A stretch of 64,000 nt of DNA from Streptomyces atratus (GCF_900119365.1 NZ_FPJO01000003.1:365800-429799), one strand, 5' to 3'; shown: positions 11,262-25,383, counted from the first letter of the stretch. Numbers and translations: made by a program. Notes: generated from the letters alone by a model not told the origin.

Positions 11262-12095
11262 TCAGAGCTCCGCCGCCTCGAAGAGGGTGTACATGGCCTG
11301 GCGCAGTTCGACGACGTCCCGCACCGGAGCGGGGAACTCGAAGCGCCCGTCGTAGCACCGCCCCCCGGCCTCGCACAGCCGCAGCCGCAGCCCGTACCGG
11401 TCCAGCGCGAGCGGCACGACGGACGGCAGATGGGCCGGGCAGCGACCGGCCGCCCGTTCGCCCAGCAGCCCGCACAGCGAAGCCAGCTGCTCGCCGTGGC
11501 CCGCGTGCAGATGCTGCAGCAGCTCCGTCTCGTACCCGGCCAGCGGGTCGGGTTCGGCGTCCCGGAATTCCTCCGGACCGACCTCCTGCGCGCCCCACAG
11601 ATCGTCGACGTACGCCTCGTCCGTCTCCAGCCGGAGCATCATCCGGCCGGGCCCGGACATGCCGGGTACGGTGGTGAGCCGGCCCGAGACCCACGCGCGG
11701 CCGCGGATCCGGTGCGGGACGGAGACCGGAGCGACGTCCGTGACCTGCAGTACAGCGGTCGGCCCGTCGTCCTCGGCATGCGTCGCGGCCCGTACGACCG
11801 GGGAATCCGCGGGGAGTTCCAGGAACAGATCCCCGTCGGGACCCACGCTTCTGGTCACCGGCATCAGCCGGTCCGAGTCGGCCACGTCCAGCCCGGGGAT
11901 GAGCAGTACCGACGAGCAGGTACTCTGTACGAGAGTTCGTGTGCGCTCGGCTGCTGACGGCATCCGAGTGGTTTCAAGCCCGCCGGGACGCGGCTGACCA
12001 CGATCTGATCGGTCCTCCGTCGTATCGGCACCCCGAGGGGTGTCGACGCTGTCAGTGCTGTCCGTGATGTGACTGGTGTTCCCCGGGCGAGACAT
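11262..12095 (-). CDS. DUF2470 domain protein, heme/iron-linked candidate
   Basis: A 277-residue soluble protein. After a disordered Ser/Thr/Asp/Arg-rich N-terminus (~1-50), the middle part (~60-190) has the beta-rich pattern of a split-barrel flavin-binding-like fold. The C-terminal ~85 residues (LLQHLHAGHGEQL to RQAMYTLFEAAEL) match DUF2470, a domain found at the end of HugZ-type heme-utilisation proteins. The link to heme is family knowledge; no heme or flavin ligand is certain here. Context supports an iron role: a near-consensus DmdR/IdeR iron box lies 15 bases upstream of the ATG (12095). GAGGAG lies 5 bases before the start. It is divergent from rpsD. Confidence 0.8.
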   Translation of the reverse strand: MSRPGNTSHITDSTDSVDTPRGADTTEDRSDRGQPRPGGLETTRMPSAAERTRTLVQSTCSSVLLIPGLDVADSDRLMPVTRSVGPDGDLFLELPADSPVVRAATHAEDDGPTAVLQVTDVAPVSVPHRIRGRAWVSGRLTTVPGMSGPGRMMLRLETDEAYVDDLWGAQEVGPEEFRDAEPDPLAGYETELLQHLHAGHGEQLASLCGLLGERAAGRCPAHLPSVVPLALDRYGLRLRLCEAGGRCYDGRFEFPAPVRDVVELRQAMYTLFEAAEL

Positions 12096-12109
12096 GCGAT
12101 CTCCTCAAG

Positions 12110-12128
12110 TAAGGTGAGCCTAACCTAA
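12110..12128. promoter_or_regulatory. Iron box (DmdR/IdeR-type operator)
   Basis: The 19-base sequence TAAGGTGAGCCTAACCTAA fits the actinobacterial iron-box pattern TWAGGTWAGSCTWACCTWA at 18 of 19 positions. It sits between the divergent DUF2470 gene (15 bases to its ATG) and rpsD (24 bases to its GTG). Binding of iron-loaded DmdR1/IdeR should repress the DUF2470 gene when iron is plentiful; an effect on rpsD is possible. Confidence 0.8.
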
Positions 12129-12151
12129 CCTACAACGGAGGTCTGGAGAAC

Positions 12152-12766
12152 GTGCCTAACCAGTCGCGTCCCAAGGTCAAGAAGAGCCGCGCGCTCGGCA
12201 TCGCACTGACGCCGAAGGCCGTCAAGTACTTCGAGGCCCGCCCCTACCCGCCGGGCGAGCACGGCCGGGGCCGCAAGCAGAACTCGGACTACAAGGTCCG
12301 TCTGCTGGAGAAGCAGCGTCTGCGTGCCCAGTACGACATCAGCGAGCGCCAGATGGCGCGCGCGTACGACCGCGCCAAGAAGGCCGAGGGCAAGACGGGC
12401 GAGGCGCTGGTCGTCGAGCTCGAGCGCCGTCTCGACGCGCTGGTCCTGCGTTCGGGCATCGCCCGCACCATCTACCAGGCCCGTCAGATGGTCGTGCACG
12501 GTCACATCGAGGTCAACGGCGGCAAGGTCGACAAGCCGTCGTTCCGCGTCCGTCCCGATGACATCGTGATGGTCCGCGAGCGCAGCCGCGACAAGCACCC
12601 CTTCCAGGTGGCCCGCGAGGGTGGCTACGCCCCCGACGGCGAGACCCCGCGCTACCTGCAGGTGAACCTGAAGGCCCTGGCCTTCCGCCTTGACCGGGAC
12701 CCGAACCGCAAGGAAATCCCCGTCATCTGCGACGAGCAGCTCGTCGTCGAGTACTACGCCCGCTGA
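12152..12766 (+). CDS. rpsD: 30S ribosomal protein S4, zinc-free form
   Basis: Primary 16S rRNA-binding protein of 204 residues, a nucleator of the small-subunit body. The core is clear: [28 protein letters not shown] at the N-terminus, and an S4 RNA-binding domain around residues 93-155 ([25 protein letters not shown], then [17 protein letters not shown]). Unlike zinc-binding S4, the N-terminus has no cysteines; the only Cys is near the C-terminus (PVICDEQ), so this is the C-minus form. GTG at 12152 follows GGAG with proper spacing. It stands alone, away from the large ribosomal operons, as usual in Streptomyces. A bidirectional terminator follows. Confidence 0.97.
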   Translation: MPNQSRPKVKKSRALGIALTPKAVKYFEARPYPPGEHGRGRKQNSDYKVRLLEKQRLRAQYDISERQMARAYDRAKKAEGKTGEALVVELERRLDALVLRSGIARTIYQARQMVVHGHIEVNGGKVDKPSFRVRPDDIVMVRERSRDKHPFQVAREGGYAPDGETPRYLQVNLKALAFRLDRDPNRKEIPVICDEQLVVEYYAR

Positions 12767-12790
12767 TCCAGGCGTAGCCGCTCTCACCAG

Positions 12791-12839
12791 CGCTCAGGCC
12801 CGCCCCTCCCGGATGTACGGGAGGCGGCGGGCCTGAGCG
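12791..12839. terminator. Bidirectional terminator between rpsD and the NTPase gene
   Basis: Long inverted repeat CGCTCAGGCCCGCC-CCTCCCG / CGGGAGG-CGGCGGGCCTGAGCG with loop GATGTA. It includes the stop and last codons of the convergent minus-strand gene. Confidence 0.8.
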
Positions 12840-14986
12840 TTCTCCCGGTGGCCCGGCGGCGTTCCCGGCCGTCGCTCCGGGGTCTCGCGGCGGTCCGCCG
12901 GGCCGCTCGCCAGAGCCCTGGCCACCGCCGCGTCCGGATCCAGCAGGCCGCCCGTGCACAGCCCCGACTCGTAGCGGACGTCGCCCAGCTCCCGGCGGGC
13001 CAGCTCCTCGCAGCGGGCCCGGGGCTGCCCGTAGTGAGCCGATCCGAACAGCGGCAGCCCCACCGACGGCCAGATCCGGTCGGCGGCCCCCTGGAGCACC
13101 GCTGCCTCCGCCGCATCGCCCTCGATGGCCGTGACCAGCGCCAGCAGCTCCAGGGCGAGCACCGATCCGAGCAGATCGTGGAAGGTGTGGCTGATCGCCA
13201 GCGACTGGCCGAGCAGTTCCCGGGCCCGGTCCGGACGGTCGCGCTGCAACGTCGCGAAGGCCAGCACGTACAGCGCGTACGACAGCGCCCACCGCTCCCC
13301 GTGGTCCTCGCAGATCTCCCTGACCTCTTCGCAGATGGCGGCCGCCCCGTCCAGGTCCCCGTGGAATCCGACGGCCATCGCGAGCTCGATCTGTGCCATC
13401 AGGACATTGCTGTTCAGCTCGCCGAGCTCCCGGTAGCGGCGCAGCGCGTCGCCCAGCAGCTCCTGTGCCCGCGCCATGTCGTCGGTGACCAGCGCCAGGC
13501 ATCCCGTCCGGTGCACCGCGTACGCGAGCGCCGTGGAGTCGCCGGCCCGCTCCGCCTCGTCCCGGCACTCCTGCAGCGCGCAGACCGCACCGACCGGGTC
13601 GCCCTGGAGCACGGCCACGTGCCCGAGCACCCACAGCGCCTTCAGTCGCGAGGAGTCGTGCGGGGTCTCCTCCTCCAGCACATGGTCCAGCCAGTGCCGG
13701 CCCTCCGAGAGCCGCCCGCAACCCACCCAGAGGAACCACAGGGTGCCCGCCAGATACTGCGCGAGATGGGCCTCGCCCGGGCTCTCCAGCGAACACTCCA
13801 TCGCCCGCCGCAGGTTCGGCAGCTCGCTCTCGGCCCGGCCCGCCACCTCGGCCTGCCGCGGGCCGAACCAGTCGAGCTCGCACCAGGTCGCGAGCCCCAG
13901 GTACCAGTCCCGGTGGCGGCGCCGCAGCCGGTCCGTGTCATCGGTGGCCGCCAGCCACTCCGCGCCGTACTCCCGGACCGTGTCCAGCATCCGGTAGCGG
14001 GTGCCGTGCGCCGAGTCCTCGCGCAGCACGACGGACTGCGCCAGCAGCCCGGAGAGCACATCGAGCACCGACTCGGCCGGCAGATCGGCGCCGCTGCAGA
14101 TGTACTCGACGGCCTCCAGGTCGAACTGTCCGGCAAAAACCGAGAGCCGCGCCCAGAGCAGCCGCTGCTCCGGAGCGCAGAGTTCATGGCTCCAGCCGAT
14201 GGCCGTGCGCAGGGTCTGGTGGCGCGCCAGCGCGCTGCGGCTCGAACCGGTCAGCAGCCGGAAGCGGTCGTCCAGGCGTTGCAGCACCTGGACGGTGGAC
14301 AGGGCGCGCAGCCGCCCGGCGGCCAGTTCCAGGGCGAGCGGGATTCCGTCCAGGCGGCGGCACAGCTCGCGGGTGGTCACGCGGTTGTCGTCGGTCAGCC
14401 GGAAGTCCGGCCGTACGGCGACGGCCCGCTCCGTGAAGAGCAGCATCGCGTCCTCGTCCGTCATCGGCGCGAGCGGGAAGACGAGCTCCCCGTCCAGCTC
14501 CAGCGGCAGCCGCCCGACGGCCAGCACCCGCAGCCCCGGGGCGCGGCGCAGCAGTTCCCGTACCAGTCCGGCGCAGGCGTCCACGAGGTGTTCGAATCCG
14601 TCGACCACCAGCAGGAGCCGGCGCCCGGCCAGATGCTCGACGAGGGTCGTGCGGGGCGGTCTGCTGGTGTGATCGGTCAGCCCCAGGGCGTCGACCAGGG
14701 CGTGCTCCAGCAGTTCGGGGTCGTGGATGTCGGAGAGCTCGGCCATCCGGACACCGTCGCAGTACCGTTTCTCCAGAAGTGCGGCGATCCTGGCGGCGCA
14801 GCGGGTCTTGCCCACGCCGCCCACGCCGACCATGGTGACGAGCCTGGACTCGTCCAGTAGCTGAGCGAGACGGACGAGTTCGTTCTCGCGTCCCACGAAT
14901 CTGTTCAGTTCCGCCGGGAGGTTTCCGAGGGTGGTGGGGGCGCTCGGACCGTGGGGGGACGGAATGGGGCGCTGGGGGCGTCGCAT
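12794..14986 (-). CDS. AfsR-like NB-ARC/TPR ATPase without a DNA-binding domain
   Basis: Large cytosolic protein of 730 residues. The N-terminal half is a STAND-type NTPase: FVGRENELVRL, P-loop VGVGGVGKTRCA (~55-66), Walker B LLLVVDGFEHL, and the GxP motif GIPLALELAAGRL, then a winged-helix segment (LRTAIGWSHELC). The C-terminal half is Ala/Leu-rich repeats consistent with TPR helices. The family includes AfsR-type and LuxR-type regulators, but I see no SARP or LuxR helix-turn-helix at either end, so it may act as a signalling scaffold through a partner. ATG at 14986 (MRRPQRPIPS) is the likely start, though no Shine-Dalgarno is visible; the transcript may be leaderless. An in-frame extension to 15082 exists. 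Confidence 0.82.
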   Translation of the reverse strand: MRRPQRPIPSPHGPSAPTTLGNLPAELNRFVGRENELVRLAQLLDESRLVTMVGVGGVGKTRCAARIAALLEKRYCDGVRMAELSDIHDPELLEHALVDALGLTDHTSRPPRTTLVEHLAGRRLLLVVDGFEHLVDACAGLVRELLRRAPGLRVLAVGRLPLELDGELVFPLAPMTDEDAMLLFTERAVAVRPDFRLTDDNRVTTRELCRRLDGIPLALELAAGRLRALSTVQVLQRLDDRFRLLTGSSRSALARHQTLRTAIGWSHELCAPEQRLLWARLSVFAGQFDLEAVEYICSGADLPAESVLDVLSGLLAQSVVLREDSAHGTRYRMLDTVREYGAEWLAATDDTDRLRRRHRDWYLGLATWCELDWFGPRQAEVAGRAESELPNLRRAMECSLESPGEAHLAQYLAGTLWFLWVGCGRLSEGRHWLDHVLEEETPHDSSRLKALWVLGHVAVLQGDPVGAVCALQECRDEAERAGDSTALAYAVHRTGCLALVTDDMARAQELLGDALRRYRELGELNSNVLMAQIELAMAVGFHGDLDGAAAICEEVREICEDHGERWALSYALYVLAFATLQRDRPDRARELLGQSLAISHTFHDLLGSVLALELLALVTAIEGDAAEAAVLQGAADRIWPSVGLPLFGSAHYGQPRARCEELARRELGDVRYESGLCTGGLLDPDAAVARALASGPADRRETPERRPGTPPGHRENAQARRLPYIREGRA

Positions 14987-15140
14987 GAAACACGCAGAGT
15001 ACTTGCAGGAATGCTCTACGTACAATCTCCTTATGGCAATGCCCGCCCTTCCCGCCCGTAATGCGGTACGGGGTGCGACCACCGGCGCGATAGGCTCAAG
15101 GGACGACGATCGGCTGTTGCGGCGGCCGTCGCCGGACCGA

Positions 15141-15175
15141 GCAGAGACTGACAGAGACAGTACAGAGACAGCGAC
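15141..15175. repeat. Short direct repeats of CAGAGAC/ACAGAGACAG
   Basis: The leader of the DUF948 gene has three closely spaced copies of CAGAGAC (in GCAGAGACTG, GACAGAGACAG and TACAGAGACAG), ending ~20 bases before the start codon. They could be binding sites or simple slippage. No regulator is known. Confidence 0.45.
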
Positions 15176-15195
15176 AAGCTAGAGAGCGGTGCACT

Positions 15196-15648
15196 GTGTC
15201 CGGTGGAGAGGTGGCCGGGATCCTGGTGGCCGTCTTCTGGGCGATCCTGGTTTCGTTCCTCGCCGTCGTGCTGGTGAGGCTGGCCCAGACGCTCAGGGCG
15301 ACCACCAAGCTCGTGGCGGACGTGACCGAGCAGGCCGTCCCCCTGCTCGCCGACGCCTCGGCCACCGTGCGGTCCGCGCAGACCCAGCTCGACAAGGTCG
15401 ACGCGATCGCCTCGGACGTCCAGGAAGTCACCTCGAACGCCTCCGCGCTCTCCACCACCGTCGCCTCGACCTTCGGCGGCCCGCTCGTCAAGGTCGCCGC
15501 GTTCGGCTACGGGGTGCGGCGGGCCATCGGCCGCAAGGCCGCCCCCGAACCGGAACCAGCCCGCCGTTCGGTGATCGTCGGCCGCACAGTGCCGTCCGCA
15601 CGCGGCAGGAAGCGCAACGGCAGAAGCTCCCGCGGACCGAAGGACTGA
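15196..15648 (+). CDS. DUF948 membrane protein
   Basis: A 150-residue protein with one N-terminal membrane helix (GILVAVFWAILVSFLAVVLV, residues ~7-26) and an amphipathic, coiled-coil-prone stretch rich in Ala/Asp/Gln/Val (~35-95), then a basic Arg/Gly-rich tail. This matches DUF948, small membrane proteins of unknown function found in Gram-positive bacteria. GTG at 15196 is chosen from the membrane segment starting right after it. It is followed 7 bases later by a DUF6167-type gene and then alaS. These two small genes precede alaS in many streptomycetes and may affect the envelope. Confidence 0.85.
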   Translation: MSGGEVAGILVAVFWAILVSFLAVVLVRLAQTLRATTKLVADVTEQAVPLLADASATVRSAQTQLDKVDAIASDVQEVTSNASALSTTVASTFGGPLVKVAAFGYGVRRAIGRKAAPEPEPARRSVIVGRTVPSARGRKRNGRSSRGPKD

Positions 15649-15655
15649 CGCAGCC

Positions 15656-16018
15656 ATGTTCCGCCGTACGTTCTGGTTCACCGCCGGCGCCGCCGCCGGT
15701 GTCTGGGCCACCACGAAGGTCAACCGGAAGCTCAAGCAGCTGACCCCCGAGAGCCTCGCGGCGCAGGCTGCCGACAAGGCGATCGAGACGGGGCACAAGC
15801 TCAAGGACTTCGCCCTGGACGTCCGCGAGTCCATGGCCCGCCGCGAAGCCGAGCTGGGCGAGGCGCTGGGCCTGGCGGCACCGGTCGACCAGGACCTCCC
15901 GGTCCGCCCGCACTTCGTCGTCGAGGCGTCCGGGCCCGTCGGACCCGACCGGTCTCTTGAGGCCACCAAGTACCGCAAGCTCCCCTACACGTCGTACAAC
16001 CGGAATGAGGACCACTGA
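15656..16018 (+). CDS. DUF6167 family small membrane protein
   Basis: A 120-residue protein with a short hydrophobic N-terminus ([17 protein letters not shown]) followed by a long charged helix ([20 protein letters not shown] to [15 protein letters not shown]) and a Pro/Tyr-rich tail. It matches the actinobacterial DUF6167 family, whose function is not known. The stop overlaps the alaS ATG (TGATG), so translation of the two genes is probably coupled. It forms a likely operon with the DUF948 gene and alaS-ruvX-mltG-aroE. Confidence 0.82.
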   Translation: MFRRTFWFTAGAAAGVWATTKVNRKLKQLTPESLAAQAADKAIETGHKLKDFALDVRESMARREAELGEALGLAAPVDQDLPVRPHFVVEASGPVGPDRSLEATKYRKLPYTSYNRNEDH

Positions 16019-18687
16019 TGGAGTCGGCTGAAATTCGTCGCCGCTGGCTGAGCTTCTTCGAGGAGCGCGGTCACACCGTCGTCCCTTCGGCGTCGCTCAT
16101 CGCGGACGACCCGACTCTGCTGCTCGTCAACGCGGGCATGGTCCCCTTCAAGCCGTACTTCCTCGGCGAGACGAAGCCGCCCGCCCCGCGCGCCACCAGC
16201 GTGCAGAAGTGCGTGCGTACGCCGGACATCGAAGAGGTCGGCAAGACCACCCGGCACGGCACGTTCTTCCAGATGTGCGGCAACTTCTCCTTCGGCGACT
16301 ACTTCAAGGAAGGGGCCATCGGCTACGCCTGGGAGCTGCTCACCAGCTCCGTGGCGGACGGCGGCTACGGCCTCGACCCCGAGCGGCTGTGGATCACGGT
16401 CTACCTCGACGACGACGAGGCCGAGCAGATCTGGCGCGAGAAGATCGGCGTTCCCGCCGAGCGCATCCAGCGCCTGGGCAAGAAGGACAACTTCTGGTCC
16501 ATGGGCGTCCCCGGCCCCTGCGGTCCCTGCTCCGAGATCAACTACGACCGCGGCCCCGAGTTCGGCGTCGAGGGCGGCCCGGCCGTCAACGACGAGCGGT
16601 ACGTGGAGATCTGGAACCTGGTCTTCATGCAGTTCGAGCGCGGCGCCGGTGACGGCAAGGAGGACTTCCCGATCCTCGGCGACCTGCCGTCGAAGAACAT
16701 CGACACGGGTCTGGGCCTGGAGCGCCTCGCCATGATCCTGCAGGGCGTACAGAACATGTACGAGACCGACACCCTGCGCGTCGTCATGGACAAGGCCACC
16801 GAGCTGACCGGTGTCCGCTACGGCGACAAGCACGACTCCGACGTCTCGATGCGCGTGGTCGCCGACCACATCCGCACCTCCGTGATGCTCATCGGTGACG
16901 GCGTGACGCCGGGCAACGAGGGCCGCGGGTACGTGCTGCGCCGCATCATGCGCCGCGCTGTGCGCAACATGCGCCTGATGGGTGCCGAGGGACCGGTCGT
17001 CAAGGCCCTGGTCGACGTCGTGATCGAGACGATGGGGCAGCAGTACCCGGAGCTGATCACCGACCGCAAGCGCATCGAGACCGTCGCCCTCGCCGAGGAG
17101 GCCGCCTTCCTCAAGGCGCTCAAGGGCGGCACCAACATCCTCGACACCGCCGTCACCGAGACCAAGGCCGCAGGCGGCAAGGTCCTCGCCGGCGACAAGG
17201 TGTTCCTGCTCCACGACACCTGGGGCTTCCCGATCGACCTCACCCTGGAGATGGCCGCCGAACAGGGCCTCTCGGTGGACGAGGAGGGCTTCCGCCGCCT
17301 GATGAAGGAGCAGCGGGACCGCGCCAAGGCGGACGCCCGCGCCAAGAAGACCGGTCACGCCGACCTGTCCGCCTACCGCGAGGTCGCCGACAGCTCCGGC
17401 GCCACCGACTTCACCGGCTACACCACCACCGAGGGCGAGTCGACCATCGTCGGCCTCCTCGTCGACGGTGTGTCCTCCCCGGCCGCGTCCGAGGGCGACG
17501 AGGTCGAGGTCGTCCTCGACCGCACCCCGTTCTACGCCGAGGGCGGCGGTCAGATCGCCGACCAGGGCCGGATCAGGCTCGACACCGGCGCCGTCATCGA
17601 GGTCCGCGACGTCCAGAAGCCGGTCCCCGGCGTCCACGTCCACAAGGGTGTCGTCCAGGTCGGCGAAGTCACCGTCGGCGCTCCGGTCTTCGCCTCGATC
17701 GACGTCAAGCGCCGCCGGGCCATCGCCCGCGCGCACTCCGCCACGCACCTCACGCACCAGGCCCTGCGCGACGCGCTCGGCCCGACGGCCGCCCAGGCCG
17801 GTTCCGAGAACCAGCCCGGCCGCTTCCGCTTCGACTTCGGCTCGCCGAACGCCGTCCCCGGCTCGGTCATGACCGACGTCGAGCAGAAGATCAACGACGT
17901 GCTCTCGCGCGAACTCGATGTCCAGGCCGAGGTCATGTCGATCGACGAGGCCAAGAAGCAGGGCGCCATTGCCGAGTTCGGCGAGAAGTACGGGGAGCGG
18001 GTCCGGGTCGTCACCATCGGGGACTTCTCCAAGGAGCTCTGCGGCGGTACGCACGTCCACAACACCGCCCAGCTGGGCCTGGTGAAGCTGCTCGGCGAGT
18101 CGTCCATCGGTTCCGGCGTGCGGCGTATCGAGGCCCTCGTCGGCGTCGACGCGTACAACTTCCTCGCCAAGGAGCACACGGTCGTCGCCCAGCTCCAGGA
18201 GCTGGTCAAGGGGCGTCCCGAGGAGCTCCCGGAGAAGATCGCCGGAATGCTCGGCAAGCTGAAGGACGCCGAGAAGGAAATCGAGAAGTTCCGCGCGGAG
18301 AAGGTCCTCCAGGCCGCCGCCGGACTGGCCGGGTCCGCCAAGGACGTACGCGGCGTCGCCCTGGTCACCGGCCAGGTCCCCGACGGCACGTCCGCCGACG
18401 ACCTGCGCAAGCTCGTTCTCGACGTACGTGGCCGCATCCAGGGCGGCCGACCGGCCGTCGTGGCCCTGTTCACCACGGCGAACGGCCGCCCGCTGACCGT
18501 CATCGCCACCAACGAGGCCGCCCGCGAGCGCGGTCTCAAGGCCGGTGACCTGGTCCGCACCGCGGCCAAGACCCTCGGCGGCGGTGGCGGCGGCAAGCCG
18601 GACGTCGCCCAGGGCGGCGGCCAGGACCCGGAGGCCATCGGCGCCGCCGTGTCCGCCGTCGAACGCCTCGTCACCGAGACGGCGTGA
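16018..18687 (+). CDS. alaS: Alanyl-tRNA synthetase
   Basis: Class II synthetase of 889 residues, the normal length, which charges tRNA-Ala and edits Ser and Gly. The catalytic N-terminus starts [21 protein letters not shown] and contains [11 protein letters not shown] and the RCVRTPDI-like segment (seen as [15 protein letters not shown]), then [18 protein letters not shown] residues (~162-174). The editing domain has the zinc-type HxxxH in [11 protein letters not shown] (~572) and the distal CGGTHVHNT (~674). The C-terminal Gly-rich C-Ala domain is present ([15 protein letters not shown], ~850-865). The ATG overlaps the previous stop and the 3' end overlaps ruvX by four bases. Confidence 0.98.
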   Translation: MESAEIRRRWLSFFEERGHTVVPSASLIADDPTLLLVNAGMVPFKPYFLGETKPPAPRATSVQKCVRTPDIEEVGKTTRHGTFFQMCGNFSFGDYFKEGAIGYAWELLTSSVADGGYGLDPERLWITVYLDDDEAEQIWREKIGVPAERIQRLGKKDNFWSMGVPGPCGPCSEINYDRGPEFGVEGGPAVNDERYVEIWNLVFMQFERGAGDGKEDFPILGDLPSKNIDTGLGLERLAMILQGVQNMYETDTLRVVMDKATELTGVRYGDKHDSDVSMRVVADHIRTSVMLIGDGVTPGNEGRGYVLRRIMRRAVRNMRLMGAEGPVVKALVDVVIETMGQQYPELITDRKRIETVALAEEAAFLKALKGGTNILDTAVTETKAAGGKVLAGDKVFLLHDTWGFPIDLTLEMAAEQGLSVDEEGFRRLMKEQRDRAKADARAKKTGHADLSAYREVADSSGATDFTGYTTTEGESTIVGLLVDGVSSPAASEGDEVEVVLDRTPFYAEGGGQIADQGRIRLDTGAVIEVRDVQKPVPGVHVHKGVVQVGEVTVGAPVFASIDVKRRRAIARAHSATHLTHQALRDALGPTAAQAGSENQPGRFRFDFGSPNAVPGSVMTDVEQKINDVLSRELDVQAEVMSIDEAKKQGAIAEFGEKYGERVRVVTIGDFSKELCGGTHVHNTAQLGLVKLLGESSIGSGVRRIEALVGVDAYNFLAKEHTVVAQLQELVKGRPEELPEKIAGMLGKLKDAEKEIEKFRAEKVLQAAAGLAGSAKDVRGVALVTGQVPDGTSADDLRKLVLDVRGRIQGGRPAVVALFTTANGRPLTVIATNEAARERGLKAGDLVRTAAKTLGGGGGGKPDVAQGGGQDPEAIGAAVSAVERLVTETA

Positions 18688-19169
18688 CGACGGGAATGAC
18701 GCAGATGCGCCGCGGTCGTCGTCTCGCGATCGATGTCGGGGACGCCCGGATCGGGGTCGCCTCGTGCGACCCCGACGGGATCCTCGCCACGCCGGTGGAG
18801 ACCGTTCCGGGACGTGATGTCCCGGCGGCCCACCGGCGGCTCGGGCAGATCGTCGAGGAGTACGAGCCGATCGAGATCATCATCGGCCTGCCGCGGTCCC
18901 TCGGCGGCGGTGAAGGACCCGCCGCCGCCAAGATCCGGCTCTTCGCGCAGGAGGTCGCCCGCTCGGTCGCGCCCATTCCGGTGCGGTTGGTGGACGAGAG
19001 GATGACCACAGTGACGGCCAGTCAAGGGCTGCGCGCTTCGGGCGTGAAGTCCAAGAAAGGCCGATCCGTCATCGACCAAGCTGCCGCTGTGGTGATCCTT
19101 CAGAACGCTCTGGAGTCTGAACGAGCGTCGGGCAGGGCCCCCGGCGAAGGCGTCGAAGTGGTTGTCTGA
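18684..19169 (+). CDS. ruvX: RuvX/YqgF family nuclease, putative Holliday junction resolvase
   Basis: A 161-residue protein of the RNase H-fold YqgF family, usually named putative pre-16S rRNA nuclease or Holliday junction resolvase. The acidic residues are visible in [19 protein letters not shown] (~14-32), the central [16 protein letters not shown] (~65-80) and the C-terminal [13 protein letters not shown] (~103) and [17 protein letters not shown]. In Escherichia coli the family processes the 5' end of 16S rRNA; a role in recombination is less certain. The GTG overlaps the alaS stop (GTGA). Position between alaS and mltG is typical in actinomycetes. Confidence 0.92.
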   Translation: MTTGMTQMRRGRRLAIDVGDARIGVASCDPDGILATPVETVPGRDVPAAHRRLGQIVEEYEPIEIIIGLPRSLGGGEGPAAAKIRLFAQEVARSVAPIPVRLVDERMTTVTASQGLRASGVKSKKGRSVIDQAAAVVILQNALESERASGRAPGEGVEVVV

Positions 19170-19265
19170 TCGCGATACGGTAACGTTCCGCGCGATGCGG
19201 CGGTGCTTCGAACAAGTACCGCACAGCAAAGAGACGGAAGGCCGTCTCGCGGCTCTAGGGGATCG

Positions 19266-21012
19266 ATGACTGAGTATGGCCGGGGCCCCGGCTCCGAACC
19301 GCGGCATCCCGAGGACCCCTTGTACGGGGACCAGGGATGGGGAGGACAGCAGTCCGCCCACGGCCAGAGCCAGTACGGCGGCCAGCAGCAGCCCTACGAT
19401 CCGTACGCTCAGCAGCAGCAGCAGTCGCACGACCCGTACGCCCAGCAGCAGCAGCCGCAGCCGCACGATCCCTACGCCCAGCAGCAGCCGCAGCAGCACG
19501 AGCCGTACACCCAGCAGCAGTACCAGCAGCAGCCCGGCTACGCGGTCCCGCAGGACCCGTATGCGCAGCAGCCCCAGCAACCCCAGCAGCCGCAGTACGA
19601 CAACGGCGGCTGGGACACCGGGCAGCAGTCGGCCGCGATGCCGTACGACCCCCAGCCGGCCGCCGACCCGTACGGCGGCGGGCAGGGCGGCTACGGCGAG
19701 ACGCACGACTACTACGGCACGCCGGAGGCCTACCCGCCGCCGCAGCCCCCGGGCCGTCGTGAGGCCGCTCCCCAGCAGGCCCCGACGCAGTCTCCGGACT
19801 GGGACCCGGAGGTCCAGCCGGAGGAGACCCACCCCTTCTTCACGGGCGCCGACGACCGTGACGACAATGGCGACGAGCGTGACGACGACCCGCGTGAGTC
19901 ACGCCGCGGCGGCCGGGGCGGCAATGAGCGTCGCGGCAAGGGCAAGAAGAAGAGCCGCAGCGGCAGCGCCTGCCTGGTCGTCTCGCTGGTCCTGGTCGGC
20001 GGCCTCGGCGGAGTGGGCTACTTCGGCTACTCGTACTGGCAGGACAAGTTCGGCGCGGCGCCCGACTACGCGGGCAGCGGCTCGGGGTCGGTCGAGGTGG
20101 AGATCCCCAAGGGTGCCTTCGGCTACGACATCGCCAACATCCTGAAGAAGAAGGGCGTCGTCAAGAGCGTCGACGCGTTCGTCTCCGCGCAGAACGAGGT
20201 CCCCAAGGGGAAGTCGATCCAGGCGGGCGTCTATCTGCTCCGCGAGAAGATGTCGGCGGCCGAGGCCGTGAAGATGATGGTCGACCCGAACAGCCAGAAT
20301 CTTCTGGTGATTCCCGAGGGTTTCCGCAATGTCGACGTCTACGAGATGGTCGACAAGAAGCTGGGCCTCAAGAAGGGCACGACCAAGGACATCGCCAAGT
20401 CCGACGCGTCCGAACTCGGCCTGCCCGACTGGGCGGTCAACGGCAAGGACGTCAAGGACCCGCTGGAAGGGTTCCTGTACCCGGCGGCCTATCCGGTCAC
20501 CAAGGAGACCAAGCCGGAGATCCTTCTGAAGAAGATGGTCTCCCGCGCCAACGAGGAATACGACAAGCTCGACCTCGAAGGAGCCGCCAAGAAGTACAAG
20601 CTGGACGGCCCTTGGCAGGTCCTCACGGTCGCCAGCCTGGTCCAGGCGGAGGGTCTCACGCACGATGACTTCCGCAAGATGGCCGAAGTTGCCTACAACC
20701 GCCTGAAGGCGGACAATACGGCCACGAATCGAAAGCTTCAATTCGACTCCGCGTTCAATTACCTCAAGAATCAGAGCAAGATCAAGATCGGGTCGAGTGA
20801 GATCCTGAGCAATCCGGACCCTTACAACACCTATTACCACGCGGGTCTTCCGCCAGGGCCGATCAGCAATCCGGGCGACGAAGCCCTGCGTGCAACGCTC
20901 AATCCCACAGGTGACGGATGGATGTTCTTCATCTCGCTCGACGGCAAGAAGACCCAGTTCACCAAGACGGCCGCCGAGCACGAGAAGCTCAACCAGAAGT
21001 TCAAGGAACAGC

Positions 21013-21026
<14 letters not shown>
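19266..21026 (+). CDS. mltG: Endolytic murein transglycosylase MltG with a long repeat-rich tail
   Basis: A 586-residue single-pass membrane enzyme thought to cleave nascent glycan strands and so set their length. The first ~225 residues are a cytoplasmic, disordered Gln/Tyr/Pro-rich region with repeats of DPYAQQQ type (residues ~40-100), then an acidic and basic patch. One membrane helix follows (~233-256, SACLVVSLVLVGGLGGVGYF), then the YceG/MltG ectodomain with a LysM-like part (VEVEIPKGAFGYDIANIL), LEGFLYPAAYPV, and the catalytic block LTVASLVQAEGL (~453-464) with its conserved Glu. It ends with DPYNTYYHAGLPPGPISNPG. ATG at 19266 starts the family-typical MTEYGRGPGS. The 3' end overlaps aroE. 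Confidence 0.94.
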
Positions 21027-25255
<4,229 letters not shown>

Positions 25256-25292
25256 CGGACCGGATTTTCCCGGCCGACCGGGCACCGTGGCG

Positions 25293-25328
25293 CGTCCCCG
25301 ACCGTTGTTCCAGCGGCGGCCGGGGACG
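25293..25328. terminator. Hairpin after aroQ
   Basis: Inverted repeat CGTCCCCG / CGGGGACG with extra pairing in a 20-base loop, 38 bases after the aroQ stop. It is a likely end of the aromatic operon; there is no T run. Confidence 0.4.
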
Positions 25329-25383
25329 GTACGGTTGCCGTTCCACCAGCGCCAGTTGCCTGTACGAGACGGAGTGGCACCGG

